The notes under the pieces: generated by a model
Told to the model about the DNA's origin: nothing
Databases searched by the model: none
The model's input: only the letters and a program-made list of their open reading frames with translations
Translations under genes and position numbers: made by a program
From: Pseudomonas paraversuta
Lineage (GTDB): Bacteria > Pseudomonadota > Gammaproteobacteria > Pseudomonadales > Pseudomonadaceae
Reading direction: 5' to 3'
Length of the DNA: 64,000 bases
Assembly (NCBI RefSeq): GCF_904063065.1
Contig: NZ_CAJFCL010000002.1
Location: forward strand, 124,001 to 188,000
In this document: positions 17,470-28,105 of the stretch, piece by piece
How positions within the stretch are numbered: the stretch's first letter is position 1
Layout of the letters: each line of letters opens with the position of its first letter

Positions 17470-19818
17470 ATGCTTCAGGTTCGCAAATTAGTGTTAGCAA
17501 TCGCCGCCGCTTCGGCGCTGTCATCCGGTATGGCGCAGGCGCTCGGGCTCGGAGAGCTGACCCTGAAGTCGACTCAGAACCAGCCTCTGCTGGCTGAAAT
17601 CGAGTTGTTGGACGTCAAGGATCTGACCGCTGCTGAAGTGGTGCCGAGCCTGGCACCGCCTGACGAATTCACCAAGGCCGGGGTGCCGCGTCCGGCATTC
17701 CTGGATGATCTGCGTTTTACGCCGGTAATCAATGCCAACGGCAAAAGCGTGCTGCGCGTCACTTCCAGCCAGCCTTTGTCCGAGCCCTTCGTAAAGTTTC
17801 TGGTGCAGGTGATGTGGCCAAGCGGCCGCTTGCTGCGGGACTACAGCGTATTGCTGGACCCGGCCAAGTTCTCTCCTCAAACCGCTGCGGCTGCCTCTGG
17901 CGCGCCTGCAAATGCAGGTCAATACACCACCACGTCCCGTGACACCCTGTGGGAAATCGCGGCCAAGGCGCGCAATGGCGGCTCGGTCCAGCAGACCATG
18001 CTGGCGATTCAGGCGCTCAACCCTGATGCTTTTATCAACGGCAACATCAATCGGCTCAAGACCGGTCAGGTATTGCGCATGCCGGATGCCGCGCAAAGTG
18101 TCCAGCTGTCCCAAGGCAAGGCCATCAATGAAGTCGCTTCCCAGAATGCCGACTGGCGTAATGGGCGTCGTACCACGCCATTGGCCCAGCAGCTGGATGC
18201 GACCGGTCGGCAGCCGGTTGCGGCTACCAGTCCTGCCAAGGCTGGCGGTAGTGACAGCCTGAGCCTGGTTGCGGCGAGCGCTGCCGATGGCAAGGGTGCA
18301 GTTGGCGATGCCAAAAATATCAGCGACAAGCTGGCGACGACCCAGGAAGGTCTGGATTCGGCCCGGCGTGAAAATGCCGAGCTGCAAAGCCGGATGCAGG
18401 ATTTGCAAAGCCAGCTGGACAAGCTGCAACGCTTGATCGAGTTGAAAAACAATCAATTGGCCAAGCTGCAGGCTGACAGTTCGGCGCCAGTCGATCCGGC
18501 AGCGGCGATAGCGGTCCCGCTGCCGGGGCAGGCTGTGGACGCTCCGGAAGCTGACATCGCGCCGGCAGATGAAGGTGCGCCGGCGACGGCGGTGCCGCCA
18601 GCTCCGGCGCAGGACGATAGTGCCACTCCGCGTGCAGAGCGCAGCATCCAGGACTTGTTGCACAGCCCTTGGCTGCTGGGTCTGGTCGGTGGCGCGGCGG
18701 TCTTGTTGTTGCTGCTTGCGCTGCTGCTGGTGCGTCGCCGTAAAGCCCTGCAGGCGGCGCAAAGGCATGCGCGGATGGCCCGTGAGCTTGAGGAAGAGGC
18801 CGAGTTCCCATCTGATCTGGACATGCCGCAAAGCAGCTTCGAAGGGCTTGAAGTTCCACCGCCGAGCGTCAAGCTCGAGGCGGCACCAGCTGCGGCAGCA
18901 CTGGTGGTACCTCCGGTTGCGCCAGTGGTGGTTGCCCAGACGCTGGTCAGCCCGCAGGCCGATGCATTGGTCCAGGCTGAACAGTTGATTGAGCAGCGTC
19001 AGCTCAAAGAGGCCGAGCAACTGCTGGCAGGTGCAATCGAGCAAGAGCCGCAACGCAGTGATCTGCGACTCAAGTTGATGCAGGTCTATGGTGAACTGGG
19101 CGAGCGTGATGCCTTTGTTGCCCAGGAGCGGCAGCTGATTGCCAACGGCAAGAATCATTCTGAGGTTGAACAGCTCAAGCATCGCTATCCGGCCATGGCA
19201 CTGGCAGCCGGTATCGCCACGGCTGCGGTTGCTGCGCAATTACAGGCGCAGTTTGTCACAGAGATGATGCGCGATGATCGCGAAGTGGAGCCTGAGCCAC
19301 AGGCCAGGCCGGCCGTTGACGAGTTCGATCAGGACTTTGATCTGAGTCTGGATGACCTTGAAGCGGCGTCGCCTGCCGAGTTGCCGCCCGAGAAGAAATC
19401 CGGTGACGAGCAGAGCTTTGAAGATGTGCTCAAGCAGCAGGCTGAGACGTCGGGTAGCGACATGTCCGACTTCGATCTGGACCTGCCGCCTGATTTCGAT
19501 TTGTCCCTGGCTGACGAACCGGTTGCGCCGGCCGCTGAGCCGGACAGCTTTGCGCTTGAGCTGGACAAGGTCAATGCGGAGTTGCAGCGCTTGTCCGAAA
19601 GCCTTGAGCAGCCATCGATAGTCCCGTCCTTTGCCGACGAACCCGAGTTTGACTTCTTGTCGGGCGCCGATGAAACGGCGACCAAGCTTGATCTGGCCCA
19701 GGCGTATATCGATATGGGTGATGACGAGGGTGCGCGGGATATCCTGACCGAAGTTGTCGAGGAGGGTAACCCGGAGCAGCAGGCTGAAGCCCTGGAGCTG
19801 TTGTCGCGCTTGCCTTGA
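17470..19818 (+). CDS. fimV: FimV/HubP-family polar hub protein
   Basis: FimV (782 aa) is an inner-membrane, peptidoglycan-binding polar organiser needed for type IV pilus assembly, twitching and cAMP signalling in pseudomonads. A signal peptide (residues 1-25, ending GMAQA) precedes the FimV N-terminal domain (LGLGELTLKSTQNQPLLAEI). A LysM-like module follows (about 155-205, TTSRDTLWEIAAKARNGGS), then a coiled coil (about 285-335, LQSRMQDLQSQLDKLQRLIE) and one transmembrane helix (about 395-420, LLGLVGGAAVLLLLLALLLV). A long acidic cytoplasmic region ends in the conserved C-terminal TPR-like FimV motif (TKLDLAQAYIDMGDDEGARD). The ATG at 17470 starts the signal peptide and has GGAAGAGG upstream. 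Confidence 0.95.
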   Translation: MLQVRKLVLAIAAASALSSGMAQALGLGELTLKSTQNQPLLAEIELLDVKDLTAAEVVPSLAPPDEFTKAGVPRPAFLDDLRFTPVINANGKSVLRVTSSQPLSEPFVKFLVQVMWPSGRLLRDYSVLLDPAKFSPQTAAAASGAPANAGQYTTTSRDTLWEIAAKARNGGSVQQTMLAIQALNPDAFINGNINRLKTGQVLRMPDAAQSVQLSQGKAINEVASQNADWRNGRRTTPLAQQLDATGRQPVAATSPAKAGGSDSLSLVAASAADGKGAVGDAKNISDKLATTQEGLDSARRENAELQSRMQDLQSQLDKLQRLIELKNNQLAKLQADSSAPVDPAAAIAVPLPGQAVDAPEADIAPADEGAPATAVPPAPAQDDSATPRAERSIQDLLHSPWLLGLVGGAAVLLLLLALLLVRRRKALQAAQRHARMARELEEEAEFPSDLDMPQSSFEGLEVPPPSVKLEAAPAAAALVVPPVAPVVVAQTLVSPQADALVQAEQLIEQRQLKEAEQLLAGAIEQEPQRSDLRLKLMQVYGELGERDAFVAQERQLIANGKNHSEVEQLKHRYPAMALAAGIATAAVAAQLQAQFVTEMMRDDREVEPEPQARPAVDEFDQDFDLSLDDLEAASPAELPPEKKSGDEQSFEDVLKQQAETSGSDMSDFDLDLPPDFDLSLADEPVAPAAEPDSFALELDKVNAELQRLSESLEQPSIVPSFADEPEFDFLSGADETATKLDLAQAYIDMGDDEGARDILTEVVEEGNPEQQAEALELLSRLP

Positions 19819-19830
19819 TCTGCTGTCACC

Positions 19831-19853
19831 TGTGGGGGCCGGCTTGCCGGCCC
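19831..19853. repeat. Single REP element
   Basis: TGTGGGGGCCGGCTTGCCGGCCC contains a perfect 8-bp hairpin (GGGCCGGC / GCCGGCCC) with a TT loop, 12 bp after fimV. It is the same REP core (GGCTTGCC) seen elsewhere and may help end the fimV message. Confidence 0.8.
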
Positions 19854-19964
19854 TTGATCTGTTAACCCGATGCTGATTTATCTCCGCCATGATTTGTTTC
19901 GTGGCGTCTTTGCGGGTGCGCCTTATAATGGCCGACTTTGCGTTTACGAGCAGGCTGTAGCACC

Positions 19965-20819
19965 TTGGCAAATATAGATAACCCGGCAGCCGAAATGGCC
20001 GCCGAAGGCTTTTCCCGAATCGCGCTGGGCGTTGAATACAAAGGCTCGCGCTATAGCGGCTGGCAACGTCAGGCCAGTGGTGTGCTGACGGTCCAGGAAA
20101 CCCTGGAAAATGCCTTGTCGAAAGTCGCCGCATCTCCGGTTTCATTGCTTTGTGCGGGCCGCACTGATGCGGGTGTACACGCCTGCGGGCAAGTGGTGCA
20201 CTTTGACACCATGGCCGAGCGCTCCCTGAAAGCCTGGGTCATGGGCGCCAACATCAACTTGCCCCATGACATCAGTGTCAGCTGGGCCAAGGTCATGCCG
20301 GCGCATTTTCATGCACGCTTCAAAGCCATCGCCCGGCGTTACCGCTACGTGATCTACAACGATCAGATTCGCCCTGCGCACCTGAATCAGGAAATTACCT
20401 GGAACCATCGCCCGCTGGATGTCGAGCGGATGGCCGAGGCCGCGCGCTACCTGTTGGGCGTGCACGACTTCAGCGCTTTTCGTGCGGGTCAGTGCCAGGC
20501 CAAATCGCCGGTCAAGGAAATGCATCACCTGCGCGTGACACGTCATGGACAGATGATTGTGCTGGATATTCGCGCCAGTGCTTTTTTGCATCACATGGTG
20601 CGCAACATCGCCGGGGTGCTAATGACTATCGGCACTGGCGAGCGGCCGGTGGAATGGATGAAGGAAGTGCTGGAGAGCCGGGTCCGTCGTTCCGGTGGCG
20701 TAACAGCGCATCCCTATGGCCTGTATCTGGTGCAAGTTGAATATCACGATGAGTTCCAATTGCCGCAACGTTACATCGGTCCACATTTCTTGACCGGTTT
20801 TACCGAACTGGACGGCTGA
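19965..20819 (+). CDS. truA: tRNA pseudouridine(38-40) synthase
   Basis: TruA converts U38-U40 in the anticodon stem-loop of many tRNAs to pseudouridine. The catalytic aspartate lies in CAGRTDAGVHACGQVVHFDT. ARFKAIARRYRYVIYN and FLHHMVRNIAGVLM are further family signatures. The start is uncertain. A TTG at 19965 gives MANIDNPAAEMAAEGF, which resembles the usual short Pseudomonas N-terminus; an ATG at 19995 would give a 274-residue protein with the whole catalytic domain. trpF follows 59 bp downstream. Confidence 0.94.
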   Translation: MANIDNPAAEMAAEGFSRIALGVEYKGSRYSGWQRQASGVLTVQETLENALSKVAASPVSLLCAGRTDAGVHACGQVVHFDTMAERSLKAWVMGANINLPHDISVSWAKVMPAHFHARFKAIARRYRYVIYNDQIRPAHLNQEITWNHRPLDVERMAEAARYLLGVHDFSAFRAGQCQAKSPVKEMHHLRVTRHGQMIVLDIRASAFLHHMVRNIAGVLMTIGTGERPVEWMKEVLESRVRRSGGVTAHPYGLYLVQVEYHDEFQLPQRYIGPHFLTGFTELDG

Positions 20820-20878
20820 CGCCCGGATGAGCATTTGTTACCATCCGGGGCTTTCGCGTTTCTTGAGGTGTATTCGAC

Positions 20879-21502
20879 ATGTCAGCCGTTCGCAGCAAGA
20901 TCTGCGGTATTACCTGCATAGATGATGCACTGGCAGCTGTTAGTGCCGGGGCTGACGCCATCGGCTTTGTGTTCTACGCAAAAAGTCCGCGGTCAGTAAC
21001 GGCGCAGCAGGCGCGCGCGATCATTGCCGCCTTGCCGCCTTTTGTGACCACGGTCGGGTTGTTCGTCAATGCCACGGCCTGTGAGCTGAACGAAACACTT
21101 GATGCCGTACCGCTGGACTTGCTGCAGTTTCACGGCGATGAAACCCCTGAGCAGTGCGAGGGCTACCACCGTCCCTATATCAAGGCGTTGCGGGTAAAGG
21201 CGGGTGATGACATCGCTGGCGCCTGCAAGGCGTATGCCGGTGCCAGCGGTATTTTGCTGGATGCCTACGTTGAAGGGGTGCCCGGGGGAACCGGCCAGGC
21301 CTTTGACTGGTCATTGATACCGCAGGATTTGAGCAAACCGATTATCCTCGCAGGCGGCTTGTCTGCCGAGAACGTGGCCCGGGCCATTACTCAGGTGCGG
21401 CCGTATGCCGTTGATGTGAGTGGCGGGGTGGAAAAGAGCAAGGGCATCAAGGATCACGACAGGATTCGGGCCTTCATGCAGGCAGTACGGGCAACAAACT
21501 GA
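20879..21502 (+). CDS. trpF: Phosphoribosylanthranilate isomerase
   Basis: TrpF (207 aa) performs the Amadori rearrangement of phosphoribosylanthranilate in tryptophan synthesis. It is a TIM barrel. The catalytic Cys is in [13 protein letters not shown] (residue 8) and the catalytic Asp in [10 protein letters not shown]. The phosphate-binding strands [14 protein letters not shown] and [15 protein letters not shown] are complete. TrpF lies apart from other trp genes and beside truA and accD, the normal Pseudomonas order. A 271-bp gap (21503-21773) before accD holds one imperfect GC-rich hairpin (about 21514-21537) and probably the accD promoter. Confidence 0.97.
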   Translation: MSAVRSKICGITCIDDALAAVSAGADAIGFVFYAKSPRSVTAQQARAIIAALPPFVTTVGLFVNATACELNETLDAVPLDLLQFHGDETPEQCEGYHRPYIKALRVKAGDDIAGACKAYAGASGILLDAYVEGVPGGTGQAFDWSLIPQDLSKPIILAGGLSAENVARAITQVRPYAVDVSGGVEKSKGIKDHDRIRAFMQAVRATN

Positions 21503-21773
21503 TGCCCGATGTGACGGTTGGCAGTCTGCCACCGTCCATCATTACCGCTGTATAAAGCAGGCGGGCCCGGTGGTTCGACGGGCAGAAATTAAACTGGCGG
21601 CCGCTCTGGGGCGTGTTGTCGGGAAGGCTGAGGGTCCGGGGGTTACGCTGGTTTGCCATGTGCTGACCGCTTCTCCCCGGTAATCATCGCCGCATACCTA
21701 ATGAATTTAGCTCAAGGGCATACACGGGGCCTGAACCCAAGCGTTCTGGCCACCGGTACTGGAGAAAGAAAGC

Positions 21774-22694
21774 ATGAGCAACTGGTTGGTAGACAAGCTG
21801 ATTCCTTCGATCATGCGTTCCGAGGTCAAAAAGAGCTCGGTACCTGAAGGCCTGTGGCACAAATGCCCGTCTTGCGACGCTGTGCTTTATCGTCCGGAGC
21901 TGGAAAAGACCCTGGACGTTTGCCCCAAATGTAATCACCACATGCGCATCGGCGCACGTGCCCGCATCAATATCTTCCTGGATGTCGATGGTCGTAACGA
22001 ACTGGGCGCCGATCTGGAGCCTGTAGACCGTCTGAAATTCCGTGACAGCAAGAAGTACAAGGACCGTCTGGTCGGTGCGCAAAAGCAGACCGGCGAAAAA
22101 GATGCCCTGATCTCCGTGAGTGGCACCTTGCTGGGCATGCCGGTGGTAGTGTCTGCGTTTGAGTTCTCCTTCATGGGCGGCTCGATGGGCGCCATCGTTG
22201 GCGAGCGTTTTGTACGTGCCGCCAACTATGCGCTGGAAAACCGCTGCCCGATGGTCTGCTTCGCAGCCTCCGGTGGTGCGCGGATGCAGGAAGCCCTGAT
22301 CTCCCTGATGCAAATGGCCAAGACCTCTGCGGTACTGGCGCGTCTGCGCGAAGAAGGCATTCCGTTTATCTCGGTCTTGACCGATCCGGTCTATGGCGGC
22401 GTTTCGGCCAGCCTGGCGATGCTCGGCGATGTAATCGTGGCTGAGCCTAAAGCCCTTATCGGCTTTGCCGGCCCGCGTGTAATCGAGCAGACCGTTCGTG
22501 AAAAACTGCCAGAAGGCTTCCAGCGCAGCGAGTTCCTGCTGGAGCACGGTGCAATCGACTTGATCATTGCCCGCCAGGAACTGCGCCCGCGCCTGGGTAA
22601 CCTGCTGGCACAAATGATGGGCCTGCCTACGCCTGTGTTCGTGGCGCCGCCTGTTGAAGCTATCGTTGTTCCGCCGGTACCTGCAAACATATGA
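21774..22694 (+). CDS. accD: Acetyl-CoA carboxylase carboxyltransferase subunit beta
   Basis: AccD (306 aa) with AccA transfers the carboxyl group from biotin to acetyl-CoA to make malonyl-CoA for fatty acid synthesis. The N-terminal zinc ribbon (CPSC near residue 27, CPKC about 19 residues later) and the crotonase-like carboxyltransferase core ([38 protein letters not shown]) are complete. The stop overlaps the folC start by 4 bp (ATGA), showing translational coupling. The ATG at 21774 has GAGAAAGAAAG upstream. Confidence 0.98.
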   Translation: MSNWLVDKLIPSIMRSEVKKSSVPEGLWHKCPSCDAVLYRPELEKTLDVCPKCNHHMRIGARARINIFLDVDGRNELGADLEPVDRLKFRDSKKYKDRLVGAQKQTGEKDALISVSGTLLGMPVVVSAFEFSFMGGSMGAIVGERFVRAANYALENRCPMVCFAASGGARMQEALISLMQMAKTSAVLARLREEGIPFISVLTDPVYGGVSASLAMLGDVIVAEPKALIGFAGPRVIEQTVREKLPEGFQRSEFLLEHGAIDLIIARQELRPRLGNLLAQMMGLPTPVFVAPPVEAIVVPPVPANI

Positions 22695-23998
22695 CTGAGC
22701 GCACCCTTGGCGAGTGGCTCGCCTATCTTGAACAGCTGCATCCATCTGCCATCGACATGGGCCTGGATCGCGCGCGCGAGGTAACGAACCGCATGGGCCT
22801 GCAAAAGCCCGCGCCTCGGGTGGTGACGGTTACTGGCACCAACGGCAAGGGTTCGACCTGTGCGTTTGTAGCGTCCTTGCTGCGGGCGCAAGGTCTGAAA
22901 GTGGGGGTTTATAACTCTCCTCATCTGCTGCGCTACAACGAGCGTGTGCAGATCGACGGCGCCGAGGTCTCGGACGAGCAGCTTTGCGAAGCCTTCAGCG
23001 CTTTGGAAGCTGGCCGGGGCCAGACTTCACTGACCTATTTCGAGATGGGCACGCTGGCGGCTTTCTGGCTGTTCGAGCGTGCGCAACTTGACGCCGTGGT
23101 GCTGGAAGTCGGTCTGGGCGGGCGACTGGATGCGGTCAATCTGGTAGATGCCGACTTGGCACTGGTCACCAGTATCGGTGTGGATCACGTGGAATACCTT
23201 GGTAATACCCGTGAATCCGTGGCTTACGAAAAAGCCGGCATTTTTCGCCCGGGCAAGCCTGCTCTTTGTGGCGACTTGAACCCGCCTCAACCCTTGCTCG
23301 AGAAGGCTGCAGAGTTGGGTTGCCCGCTGTTTGTACGTGGTCGTGACTTTGACCTGGCCACTGCTGACAGCGTCTGGCACTGGCAGGGCCGGGATGCGGC
23401 AGGGCAGGTGGTGGAGTTGCGCGACTTGCCGCTGCTGGATTTGCCGATGGAGAACGCGGCACTGGCGTTGCAGGCTTATGCATTGACAGGTCTGCCGTGG
23501 CAGCCTGAACGAATTATTGAAGCGTTACAGGGTACGCAAGTGACAGGTCGGCTGGATCGTCGGCAGTTCAACTGGCACGGAAAAACCTTGAATATGCTGC
23601 TTGATGTGGGCCATAACCCCCATGCAGCGGAGTATCTGGTCAAGCGTCTGCAACAGCGTCCGATAGCGGGCAGGCGTCTGGCGGTATTCGGCCTGCTGGC
23701 CGACAAGGACCTGGATGGCGTAGTGTCACAGCTCGCGCCAGTGGTCGCGCATTGGGCGGTAGCACCGCTGAATACCGGGCGGACCCGGCCGGCGGCTGAG
23801 CTTCAGGGCTCGCTGCAGGATCTGGGGGCTCGGGTCTCGGTTTTCGCCAGTGTCGAGGCGGCACTTGAGGCACAGTGCGAGCAGGCCACCGGGCAAGACG
23901 AAATCCTGTTGTTCGGATCATTTTATTGCGTCGCTGAAGCGCTCGAGTGGTTGCAGCGGCGTGCCACGGAGGAGGCTGCAAATGGCTTTGCTGGATAA
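22691..23998 (+). CDS. folC: Dihydrofolate synthase / folylpolyglutamate synthase
   Basis: FolC (435 aa) adds glutamate to dihydropteroate and to reduced folates. The Mur-ligase ATP loop [13 protein letters not shown], the folate-binding [15 protein letters not shown] and the magnesium-binding [10 protein letters not shown] are present. It overlaps accD by 4 bp, and the next gene starts inside its 3' end (23982), so all three form one translated unit. Confidence 0.97.
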   Translation: MTERTLGEWLAYLEQLHPSAIDMGLDRAREVTNRMGLQKPAPRVVTVTGTNGKGSTCAFVASLLRAQGLKVGVYNSPHLLRYNERVQIDGAEVSDEQLCEAFSALEAGRGQTSLTYFEMGTLAAFWLFERAQLDAVVLEVGLGGRLDAVNLVDADLALVTSIGVDHVEYLGNTRESVAYEKAGIFRPGKPALCGDLNPPQPLLEKAAELGCPLFVRGRDFDLATADSVWHWQGRDAAGQVVELRDLPLLDLPMENAALALQAYALTGLPWQPERIIEALQGTQVTGRLDRRQFNWHGKTLNMLLDVGHNPHAAEYLVKRLQQRPIAGRRLAVFGLLADKDLDGVVSQLAPVVAHWAVAPLNTGRTRPAAELQGSLQDLGARVSVFASVEAALEAQCEQATGQDEILLFGSFYCVAEALEWLQRRATEEAANGFAG

Positions 23999-24599
23999 GG
24001 TATACAAGCAGCGGATGGTGGGCGCCCTGGTACTGGTGGCGCTGGCCGTGATCTTCTTGCCGATGCTGTTCTCGCGCGAAGATGAGCAGCGCCAGATTCA
24101 GGTCGATGCACCGACTGCACCCCAGATGCCGGTCATGCCCGAGGTCAAGGTAGAGCCGGTTGCGGTGCCCGAGCCGCAGGTAATCGCTGAAGAGCCTGCA
24201 CCGCCTGAGCAGGAAGTCGTCACGCAGCAGGCACCGGCAGCTGCGGTGGCAAAACCTGTGGTTGCGGCGCCAAAACCACCGGCTGTCACGCCGGCTCAAA
24301 CGGTTGCGCAGGCACCTGCCAAGCTCGATACCACGCAAAAACGTCTCGATCCTAACGGCTTGCCCATTAGCTGGTCGGTGCAACTGGTCAGTCTGTCTAA
24401 TCGTGCAAGCGCTGATAACCTGCAGAAAACCCTTAGAAATCAAGGTTATAACGCTTATGTCCGATCTTCGGGCGGGATGAATCGGGTTTTTGTCGGTCCA
24501 TTGCTTGAGCGTGCAGAGGCCGATCGCCTGCGCGATCTGCTCGGCAAGCAGCAAAATCTCAAGGGTTTTGTGGTGCGCTTTCAGCCCGAGCGTGGCTGA
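23982..24599 (+). CDS. SPOR-domain (DedD-like) inner-membrane cell division protein
   Basis: A 205-residue bitopic protein. A short cytoplasmic N-terminus, one transmembrane helix (about 12-30, MVGALVLVALAVIFLPMLF), a long Pro/Ala/Val-rich periplasmic linker (about 40-125) and a C-terminal SPOR domain (about 130-203, SWSVQLVSLSNRASADNLQK). SPOR domains bind denuded septal peptidoglycan, so a DedD-like septation role is expected. The ATG at 23982 has a GGAGG site and overlaps folC by 17 bp. The longer open frame from 23850 is rejected. Confidence 0.9.
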   Translation: MALLDKVYKQRMVGALVLVALAVIFLPMLFSREDEQRQIQVDAPTAPQMPVMPEVKVEPVAVPEPQVIAEEPAPPEQEVVTQQAPAAAVAKPVVAAPKPPAVTPAQTVAQAPAKLDTTQKRLDPNGLPISWSVQLVSLSNRASADNLQKTLRNQGYNAYVRSSGGMNRVFVGPLLERAEADRLRDLLGKQQNLKGFVVRFQPERG

Positions 24600-24705
24600 G
24601 TCGGTAAAAAGGTGTCACCTGATTGCCAAAGCACTGATAAATCGCCTTACCTGAGCGGCGGCGCTCTGCTAAAATGCGCCGCCTTATCTGTCCGTAGGCT
24701 GAACT

Positions 24706-25263
24706 GTGCCATTTACCTGGGTTGACTGGGCGATCGTTGCAATTATCGCCATCTCCGCTTTGATCAGCTTGAAGCGCGGCTTCGTTAAAGAGGCCCTGTC
24801 GCTGTGCACCTGGATCATTGCCGGGGTCGTCGCCTGGATGTTCGGCGGTTCACTGTCTCAATACCTCACCGGTTATATCGAAACACCTTCCGCCCGCGTT
24901 ATCGTTGGGTGCACCATCATGTTTGTCGCCACCTTGCTGGTAGGCGCAATGATCAATTTTCTTATCGGCGAACTGATTCGCGTCACCGGACTGTCCGGGA
25001 CCGATCGTTTTCTTGGCATGGCCTTCGGCGCTGCGCGTGGCGCGTTGCTGGTGGTTGTGGCGGTCGGGCTGTTAAGCCTGGGGCCGGTACAGCAAGACTC
25101 ATGGTGGCAGGGGTCAAGGCTCGTGCCACAATTTCTATTGGTTGCCGATTGGTCGAAAAATCTCATTTTGGGGTGGAGTAGCCAGTGGTTGGCCAGCGGT
25201 ATCAGCGTTCCTGCTGATATTCCGTTCAAGGAGCATCTCTTGCCGGCCAATCTGGCCAGGTAA
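24706..25263 (+). CDS. cvpA: CvpA family inner-membrane protein
   Basis: CvpA (185 aa) is a four-helix inner-membrane protein first linked to colicin V production and generally found beside purF. The N-terminal segment FTWVDWAIVAIIAISALISL and three further hydrophobic helices are visible. It begins with GTG (MPFTWVDW). The 106-bp gap before it contains a GCGGCGC...GCGCCGC inverted repeat around TGCTAAAAT, which may be part of its promoter. purF starts 41 bp after the stop. Confidence 0.95.
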   Translation: MPFTWVDWAIVAIIAISALISLKRGFVKEALSLCTWIIAGVVAWMFGGSLSQYLTGYIETPSARVIVGCTIMFVATLLVGAMINFLIGELIRVTGLSGTDRFLGMAFGAARGALLVVVAVGLLSLGPVQQDSWWQGSRLVPQFLLVADWSKNLILGWSSQWLASGISVPADIPFKEHLLPANLAR

Positions 25264-25304
25264 GCGGTGTTCAGTTCAGATCCATTAAGTAGGGGTTGCG
25301 TCGC

Positions 25305-26810
25305 ATGTGTGGCATCGTCGGTATCGTCGGTAAGTCGAACGTCAATCAGGCGCTGTATGACGCGCTAACCGTCCTCCAGCACCGCGGCCAGGATGCTGCC
25401 GGTATTGTGACCAGTCATGAAGGCCGGTTATTCCTGCGCAAGGACAACGGGCTGGTTCGCGATGTATTTCATCAGCGACACATGCAGCGTCTGGTCGGGC
25501 ACATGGGCATTGGCCATGTGCGCTATCCAACTGCAGGCAGCTCGACTTCAGCTGAAGCCCAGCCGTTTTATGTCAACTCGCCATACGGCATTACCCTGGC
25601 GCATAACGGCAACCTGACCAACGTTGAACAACTGGCCAAGGAGATTTACGAATCTGACCTGCGCCACGTCAACACCAATTCCGATTCGGAAGTGCTGCTT
25701 AACGTATTTGCCCATGAGCTGGCTCAGCGTGGCAAATTGCAGCCAACCGAAGAAGACGTGTTTGCAGCGGTCACAGACGTACACAACCGCTGCCGCGGTG
25801 GTTACGCCGTGGTTGCGATGATTACCGGCTACGGTATCGTCGGTTTCCGTGATCCGAATGCCATTCGTCCTATCGTCTTCGGTCAGCGTCATACCGACGA
25901 AGGCGTCGAGTACATGATCGCTTCCGAAAGCGTGTCCCTGGACGTGCTGGGCTTCACCCTGATCCGTGACCTGGCGCCGGGCGAAGCGGTTTACATCACC
26001 AATGACGGCCAGCTGCACACCCGTCAGTGTGCTGTTAACCCGCAACTGACTCCGTGCATCTTCGAGCACGTGTACCTGGCGCGTCCCGATTCGATCATCG
26101 ATGGCATTTCGGTATACAAGGCCCGTCTGCGCATGGGCGAGAAGCTCGCCGAGAAGATCCTGCGCGAGCGCCCGGATCACGATATCGATGTGGTCATCCC
26201 GATTCCGGACACCAGCCGCTGCGCTGCGCTGGAACTGGCTAACCACCTGGGCGTCAAGTTCCGCGAAGGTTTCGTCAAGAACCGTTACATCGGCCGTACC
26301 TTCATCATGCCGGGCCAGGCTGCGCGTAAAAAGTCCGTGCGCCAGAAGCTCAACGCCATCGAACTTGAGTTCCGCGGCAAGAACGTGATGCTGGTGGATG
26401 ACTCGATCGTGCGCGGTACCACCTGCAAGCAGATCATTCAGATGGCCCGCGAAGCCGGCGCGAAAAATGTTTACTTCTGCTCGGCAGCTCCGGCTGTGCG
26501 CTACCCGAACGTTTATGGCATCGACATGCCAAGCGCTCACGAACTGATCGCGCACAATCGCAGCACCCAGGAAGTGGCCGAGCTGATCGGCGCCGACTGG
26601 CTGATCTATCAGGACCTGCCTGACCTGATCGAAGCGGTGGGTGGTGGCAAAATCAAGATCGACAAGTTTGATTGCGCAGTGTTCGACGGCAAGTACGTCA
26701 CTGGCGATATCGATGACAACTATCTGGAAAGAATCGAGCGTGCGCGCAACGATGCTTCCAAGGTGGTTGCTCAAGGTGTCGGTGCAACGATAGGCTTGTA
26801 CAACAACTAA
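25305..26810 (+). CDS. purF: Amidophosphoribosyltransferase
   Basis: PurF (501 aa) makes phosphoribosylamine from PRPP and glutamine, the first committed purine step. Translation must start at the ATG at 25305 so that Cys2 ([12 protein letters not shown]) becomes the N-terminal nucleophile of the glutaminase domain. The upstream in-frame start at 25296 would destroy this. The phosphoribosyltransferase domain carries the PRPP loop [15 protein letters not shown] (about residue 365). It is followed by a terminator-like hairpin. Confidence 0.98.
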   Translation: MCGIVGIVGKSNVNQALYDALTVLQHRGQDAAGIVTSHEGRLFLRKDNGLVRDVFHQRHMQRLVGHMGIGHVRYPTAGSSTSAEAQPFYVNSPYGITLAHNGNLTNVEQLAKEIYESDLRHVNTNSDSEVLLNVFAHELAQRGKLQPTEEDVFAAVTDVHNRCRGGYAVVAMITGYGIVGFRDPNAIRPIVFGQRHTDEGVEYMIASESVSLDVLGFTLIRDLAPGEAVYITNDGQLHTRQCAVNPQLTPCIFEHVYLARPDSIIDGISVYKARLRMGEKLAEKILRERPDHDIDVVIPIPDTSRCAALELANHLGVKFREGFVKNRYIGRTFIMPGQAARKKSVRQKLNAIELEFRGKNVMLVDDSIVRGTTCKQIIQMAREAGAKNVYFCSAAPAVRYPNVYGIDMPSAHELIAHNRSTQEVAELIGADWLIYQDLPDLIEAVGGGKIKIDKFDCAVFDGKYVTGDIDDNYLERIERARNDASKVVAQGVGATIGLYNN

Positions 26811-26819
26811 GTGTTCACC

Positions 26820-26850
26820 AAACCGGCCCTGATGGGCCGGTTTGCGTTTC
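26820..26850 (+). terminator. Probable terminator after purF
   Basis: A perfect 10-bp stem (AAACCGGCCC / GGGCCGGTTT) with loop TGAT starts 10 bp after the purF stop. The following tract is GCGTTTCTCC, a weak U-run, so termination may be partial. Confidence 0.75.
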
Positions 26851-26888
26851 TCCAATACAAAGCAAATACACAGCAAGGAGTGGGCAGC

Positions 26889-28100
26889 ATGAGTCAGGAT
26901 TGGGATGCGGGACGGCTGGATAGCGACCTCGAGGGCGTAGCGTTCGATACCTTGGCTGTGCGTGCTGGCCAGCACCGTACGCCGGAAGGCGAGCACGGTG
27001 ATGCGATGTTCCTGACTTCCAGCTACGTGTTCCGCACCGCCGCAGATGCAGCAGCCAGGTTCTCGGGCGAGGTGGCGGGCAACGTCTATTCGCGTTACAC
27101 CAACCCCACGGTGCGAGCATTCGAAGAGCGCATGGCGGCCCTCGAAGGGGCGGAGCAGGCCGTGGCGACAGCGACCGGCATGGCGGCAATTCTGTCAGTG
27201 GTCATGAGTCTGTGCAGTGCCGGCGATCATATTCTGGTCTCGCGCAGCGTGTTCGGCTCAACCATCAGCCTGTTCGAGAAATACTTCAAACGCTTCGGCG
27301 TGCAGGTCGACTATGTACCGCTGGCTGAACTGGCTGGCTGGGACGCGGCGATCAAGCCCAATACCCGATTGCTGTTTGTTGAGTCGCCTTCCAATCCGCT
27401 GGCCGAGCTGGTGGATATTGCGGCTCTGGCAGAGATTGCCCACGCCAAGGGCGCGATGCTGGTGGTCGACAATTGCTTCTGCACGCCTGCCTTGCAGCAA
27501 CCGCTCAAGCTGGGTGCCGACATTGTTGTGCATTCGGCCACCAAATTCATCGACGGCCAGGGTCGTTGCATGGGCGGGGTGGTTGCCGGTCGCAGTGAGC
27601 AGATGAAAGAAGTCGTAGGCTTCCTGCGTACTGCAGGGCCGACCCTGAGCCCGTTCAACGCCTGGATTTTCCTCAAGGGGCTGGAAACCTTGAATCTGCG
27701 CATGCGTGCCCACTGCGCCAGTGCCCAGGCCCTGGCTGAGTGGCTGGAGCAGCAGGACGGGATTGAGAAGGTCCACTATGCCGGTCTCAAAAGCCACCCG
27801 CAGCATGCCTTGGCCCAGCGTCAGCAGCGCGGTTTTGGCGCGGTGGTGAGTTTTGAAGTCCGGGGCGGCAAAGAGGGCGCATGGCGCTTTATCGATGCCA
27901 CGCGCCTGATTTCAATCACCGCCAACCTGGGGGACAGCAAGACCACCATCACCCATCCGTCCACCACCTCCCATGGCCGGTTGGCGCCGCAGGAACGTGC
28001 AGCTGCCGGCATTCAGGACAGTCTGATCCGCATCGCCGTGGGCCTGGAAGATGTCACCGACCTGCAAGCAGATCTGGCGCGAGGCCTGGCCGCACTGTGA
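26889..28100 (+). CDS. metZ: O-succinylhomoserine sulfhydrylase
   Basis: MetZ (403 aa) makes homocysteine directly from O-succinylhomoserine and sulfide, the Pseudomonas route to methionine. It is a Cys/Met-metabolism PLP enzyme, with the PLP lysine in [18 protein letters not shown] (about residue 211). [21 protein letters not shown] and the C-terminal SIGLED-like [12 protein letters not shown] are further signatures. The ATG at 26889 follows AAGGAGTGGGC. An SDR gene follows with overlapping or near-overlapping start. Confidence 0.96.
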   Translation: MSQDWDAGRLDSDLEGVAFDTLAVRAGQHRTPEGEHGDAMFLTSSYVFRTAADAAARFSGEVAGNVYSRYTNPTVRAFEERMAALEGAEQAVATATGMAAILSVVMSLCSAGDHILVSRSVFGSTISLFEKYFKRFGVQVDYVPLAELAGWDAAIKPNTRLLFVESPSNPLAELVDIAALAEIAHAKGAMLVVDNCFCTPALQQPLKLGADIVVHSATKFIDGQGRCMGGVVAGRSEQMKEVVGFLRTAGPTLSPFNAWIFLKGLETLNLRMRAHCASAQALAEWLEQQDGIEKVHYAGLKSHPQHALAQRQQRGFGAVVSFEVRGGKEGAWRFIDATRLISITANLGDSKTTITHPSTTSHGRLAPQERAAAGIQDSLIRIAVGLEDVTDLQADLARGLAAL

Positions 28101-28105
28101 ACGAT